NCBI GenBank assembly: GCA_024404655.1
Contig: JAKSPR010000173.1
Span: 1-6,420 of the forward strand
Direction: 5' to 3'
Source of the DNA: Clostridia bacterium
GTDB lineage: Bacteria > Bacillota > Clostridia > Oscillospirales > CAG-272
Length of the DNA: 6,420 nt
Part shown: positions 5,542-6,420 of the stretch, piece by piece
Layout: every line of letters starts with the position of its first letter
Numbering within the stretch: position 1 is the stretch's first letter
The notes under the pieces: model-generated
What the model was told of the DNA's origin: nothing
The model's input: only the letters and a program-made list of their open reading frames with translations
The model's database searches: none
Program-made: the position numbers and the translations under genes

Positions 5542-5567
5542 CACGGCTGCGCTCAAAACGCGCCGTG
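5542..5567 (+). promoter_or_regulatory. Structured mRNA leader, possible L13-type autoregulatory hairpin
   Basis: CACGGC (5542-5547) pairs with GCCGTG (5562-5567), and after one bulged T the stem continues as GCG (5549-5551) with CGC (5559-5561), closing a CTCAAAA loop. No T-run follows, so it is not a terminator. A ribosomal-protein leader family upstream of rplM (L13 leader) is known in Bacillota and is thought to bind L13. Position and compact stem fit, but I cannot check its consensus by eye. Confidence 0.5.
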
Positions 5568-5595
5568 TACCTTAAAATAACGGAGGAAAGTTACA

Positions 5596-6024
5596 ATGTC
5601 CACTACCATGGCAAAAAAGGAAACCCTGGAACGCGGCTGGTATATCATTGATGCAGCAGGCAAGCCTGTCGGCAAGGTCGCAGCCCTCGCAGCTTCCATT
5701 CTCAACGGCAAGAACAAGCCCACCTACACCCCTCATGTTGACTGCGGCGACCACGTCGTTATCATCAACGCTTCCAAGGCAGTATTCACCGGCAAGAAGA
5801 TGACCGATAAGATGTACTACCATCATTCCGGCTACATCGGCGGCCTCAAGTTCATCTCTGCAGGCGCACTCATGAAGAGCAAGCCCGAAGCAGTCCTCGA
5901 ACTTGCTGTCAAGGGTATGCTTCCCAAGAACAGCATCGGCGCAGCAAGCTTCAACCGTCTGAAGGTTTACGCAGACGCTGAGCACAAGCAGCAGGCGCAG
6001 AAGCCCGTTTGCATCGAAGCATAA
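5596..6024 (+). CDS. rplM: 50S ribosomal protein L13 (uL13)
   Basis: The 142-residue protein is a core component of the large ribosomal subunit that binds 23S rRNA early in assembly. Diagnostic stretches are WYIIDAAGKPVGKVAA (15-30), KPTYTPHVDCGDHVVIINA (41-59), FTGKKMTDKMYY (64-75) and the signature region VKGMLPKNSIG (105-115) followed by LKVYADAEHKQQAQKP (122-137). Length is normal. The ATG at 5596 has GGAGGAAAG (5582-5590) ahead of it. An internal ATG at 5608 would also fit the family but lies too far from the site. It forms an operon with rpsI 32 bases downstream, the usual bacterial arrangement. The strong promoter and structured leader suggest growth-rate control and possible autoregulation. 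Confidence 0.98.
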   Translation: MSTTMAKKETLERGWYIIDAAGKPVGKVAALAASILNGKNKPTYTPHVDCGDHVVIINASKAVFTGKKMTDKMYYHHSGYIGGLKFISAGALMKSKPEAVLELAVKGMLPKNSIGAASFNRLKVYADAEHKQQAQKPVCIEA

Positions 6025-6056
6025 CACGAATCAAGCAGAAAGGAAGTATTTGAATT

Positions 6057-6420
6057 ATGATGTACACAAGCGCTAAGCCCTACTTCTACGGCACGGGCAG
6101 AAGAAAGAAGTCCACTGCAAGAGTTCGTCTGATCCCCGGCACCGGTGTTATCACCATCAACGGCCGCAGCATTGACGACTACTTTGGTCTGGAGACCATG
6201 AAGCTCATCGTCAACCAGCCCTTCGGCGTTACCGGCACGGAAGGCAAGTTTGATATCGTCTGCACCGTTATGGGCGGCGGTTTCTCCGGCCAGGCAGGTG
6301 CTATCCGCCATGGCGTCGCTAAGGCTCTTCTCCAGGCTGACGAAACCAATCGTCCTGCCCTCAAGAAGGCTGGCTTCCTCACTCGTGACCCGAGAATGAA
6401 GGAAAGAAAGAAGTACGGTC
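6057..6420 (+). CDS. rpsI: 30S ribosomal protein S9 (uS9), partial at window end
   Basis: The first 121 residues of S9 are present, and about ten more, including the basic C-terminal tail that reaches the decoding centre and P-site tRNA, lie beyond the window. Family features seen are YFYGTGRRKKSTARVRLIPG (9-28), VITINGR (31-37), GGGFSGQAGAIRHGVAKAL (73-91) and LTRDPRMKERKKYG (108-121). Two adjacent ATG codons (6057 and 6060) are in frame behind GAAAGGAAG (6038-6046). The first gives a spacing of 10 bases; the second would remove one Met and cannot be excluded. It is co-transcribed with rplM. Confidence 0.97.
   Translation, partial: MMYTSAKPYFYGTGRRKKSTARVRLIPGTGVITINGRSIDDYFGLETMKLIVNQPFGVTGTEGKFDIVCTVMGGGFSGQAGAIRHGVAKALLQADETNRPALKKAGFLTRDPRMKERKKYG

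Noticed and set aside
5572..6027. A 151-codon minus-strand frame opposite rplM
   Set aside because: It is the antisense shadow of a certain ribosomal protein gene, with no ribosome binding site and a Cys/Gly/Ala-rich shadow composition.

Overview
The window looks like a chromosomal segment of a Gram-positive, low-to-mid GC bacterium of the Bacillota, most likely a gut-type Clostridia (Oscillospirales-like). This rests on strong AAAGGAGG-type ribosome binding sites, sigma-A promoters (several with an extended TGn -10), AT-rich intergenic regions around coding regions with C/G-rich third positions, a bacilli/clostridia-style rplM-rpsI operon, and the families present. The exact genus is inference. 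There is no sign of an insertion sequence, phage, tRNA, rRNA or CRISPR array.

Layout: (1) 1-340 is a non-coding lead-in with a good promoter (231-259) and a striking 24-bp dyad (280-303) in the leader of the next gene. (2) 341-3547 is a two-gene plus-strand operon: a 13-TM-type sodium:solute symporter (SSS family) followed 33 bases later by an AMP-forming acyl-CoA ligase. Together they suggest import of a carboxylate and its activation to a CoA thioester; the substrate is not readable from sequence. (3) 3563-3639 holds two terminators that separate this operon from the convergent minus-strand ridA gene (3656-4036), which has a perfect-consensus promoter at 4100-4128. (4) Divergent from ridA is an unrecognised helical protein (4236-4751) with its own terminator. 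(5) 4752-5075 is non-coding and leads into a small 65-residue protein (5076-5273). Its N-terminal half is packed with 8 Cys and 6 His, including an HHIHHHIH tract, and its C-terminal half is a single membrane helix; a strong terminator follows. (6) After an AT-rich gap, a near-perfect promoter and a structured leader drive rplM (uL13, 5596-6024) and rpsI (uS9, 6057 to the window edge).

The most unusual item is the Cys/His-rich tail-anchored-looking microprotein, which has its own ribosome binding site, terminator and a hairpin at the predicted start of its transcript. Next come the palindromic operator candidate ahead of the symporter-ligase operon and the inverted repeat lying across the -35 region of the ribosomal protein promoter. 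Everything else is ordinary housekeeping or metabolic sequence.
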